Part shown: positions 5,922-6,687 of the stretch, piece after piece
Numbering within the stretch: the first letter of the stretch is position 1
Layout: the number at the start of each line of letters is the position of its first letter
Source of the DNA: an uncultured Prevotellaceae bacterium
GTDB lineage: Bacteria > Bacteroidota > Bacteroidia > Bacteroidales > Bacteroidaceae
NCBI GenBank assembly: GCA_900313845.1
Contig: OMTC01000223.1
Location: 1-6,687 of the forward strand
Length of the DNA: 6,687 nt
Direction: 5' to 3'
Position numbers and translations under genes: made by a program
Notes under the pieces: model-generated
What the model saw: the letters and a program-made list of their open reading frames with translations, nothing else
What the model was told of the DNA's origin: nothing
The model's database searches: none

Positions 5922-6687
5922 TTATTTTATCCAACCAGCATATCTAAATTCACAATTCTGCCAGTCTTTATTAATTTTCACGTAAGTCTTGCTCTGCATC
6001 TCACGAATCCAGTTCTCTATCTTTTCCGCACTTTTCTTCTCAATCATCACATTCTGCAGTTCCTGATAGTCATCTTTCATCGTAGCTCGATGCCCATTCA
6101 CCTTACTTTTCAGTTTCACCACAGCAACGACCTCCTTACCTTTATCATTCACCATTACGAATGGTTTCGACAACTCGCCTACATTCATACCCGAAATGGT
6201 TTTTGCCACTTCCGAAGGCATGTCCTTCAGTTCGAATTTTGGCGTTCCATAGAGGTCGCTCTCCCTATTCTTATTCACCATGATACCATAGTTGGCACGG
6301 GTGTCTTTATCATCAGACAAAACAGAAACCGCTTGTTCGAAAGTGAACTTTTTATCGTTCACATCCGCCATGATGGAATCAAGATGCAAGATGGCTTCTG
6401 TCAGTTCGGCATCACTCACTCTTGGCTTCTTCAAGATGTGGCGCACATTCACACGGTCACCTCGCTTTTCTATCAGCTGAATGATATGGAATCCATATTC
6501 ACTCTCAAAAATCTTTGATACAATCTTTGGGTCTGTCAGATTGAATGCAACATTGGCAAATTCAGGCACCACATCCATACGAGTGATGAAACCCAACTCA
6601 CCACCATGAGCAGCACTCACCTTATCTTCTGAATACATCAAAGCCAAAGTGGAGAACTGCGACTGACCACTATTTACACGTTCAGTG
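5922..6687 (-). CDS. SurA-like periplasmic peptidyl-prolyl isomerase (parvulin type), 5' end missing
   Basis: The frame stays open to the window edge, so 254 C-terminal residues are visible and the true start is outside; an apparent TTG start at 6647 is internal. Visible residues 11-77 are the end of one parvulin domain: FSTLALMYSEDKVSAAHGGE (11-30), completing GGELGF at 28-33, then PEFANVAF at 41-48 and EYGFHIIQLIEKRGD at 63-77. A second parvulin-like unit starts at NVRHILKKPRVSDAEL (80-95) and runs to about 200. It keeps the RHIL strand but has ANYGIM where GGxLG is expected and EVVAVVKL in place of the GFHI strand, so it is probably non-catalytic. The C-terminal about 50 residues are charged and helical (KKSAEKIENWIREMQ). 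Such proteins help fold outer membrane proteins in the periplasm. It is the first visible gene of the cluster with ostA-like and mutL. Confidence 0.93.
   Translation of the reverse strand, partial: TERVNSGQSQFSTLALMYSEDKVSAAHGGELGFITRMDVVPEFANVAFNLTDPKIVSKIFESEYGFHIIQLIEKRGDRVNVRHILKKPRVSDAELTEAILHLDSIMADVNDKKFTFEQAVSVLSDDKDTRANYGIMVNKNRESDLYGTPKFELKDMPSEVAKTISGMNVGELSKPFVMVNDKGKEVVAVVKLKSKVNGHRATMKDDYQELQNVMIEKKSAEKIENWIREMQSKTYVKINKDWQNCEFRYAGWIK

Noticed and set aside
6090..6518. Plus-strand frame of 142 codons antisense to the SurA-like gene
   Set aside because: It is fully covered by the parvulin-domain gene, and its translation is rich in His, Phe and Ile as expected from an antisense reading.

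Overview
The window comes from the chromosome of a Bacteroidota member, most likely Bacteroidales and Prevotella/Bacteroides-like. Three things point there: two promoters of the Bacteroidetes type (-33 TTTG, -7 TAnnTTTG) with little Shine-Dalgarno signal; an OmpA-family porin with a typical Bacteroidales N-terminus; and the gene order surA-like / ostA-like / small protein / mutL. The genus is an inference. No mobile element, CRISPR array or phage gene was seen. Every supported gene is on the minus strand, so transcription runs from high to low coordinates.

Layout in the order of transcription. (1) 6687-2008 is a four-gene cluster that looks like one operon. It holds the 3' part of a SurA-like periplasmic peptidyl-prolyl isomerase, cut by the window edge; an OstA-like protein with a signal sequence and LptA/LptC-type beta repeats; an unrecognised basic protein of 90 residues; and mutL, which starts 3 bases after the stop of the small gene. 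(2) 2007-1718 is an A/T-rich intergenic stretch with a candidate promoter for the next gene. (3) 1717-557 encodes an abundant-type OmpA-family outer membrane protein, followed by a rho-independent terminator. (4) 392-79 is a compact stable-RNA unit: promoter, tRNA-Pro(UGG), tRNA-Val(UAC) and a strong terminator. Positions 1-78 hold nothing recognisable.

The genes largely concern the cell envelope. SurA-type chaperones fold outer membrane proteins such as the OmpA protein encoded here, and OstA-like proteins belong to the lipopolysaccharide transport machinery. MutL is the outlier and probably shares transcription with envelope genes. Its C-terminal domain is the most notable observation: the metal-binding motifs of MutL endonucleases (DQHA-x2-E-x4-E, the ACR-type motif and CPHGRP) are degenerate, while a Q-x-x-L-x-P motif that fits the sliding-clamp-binding consensus is kept.

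I found no evidence of an undescribed multi-gene system. The region looks like ordinary core genome with a few points worth checking.
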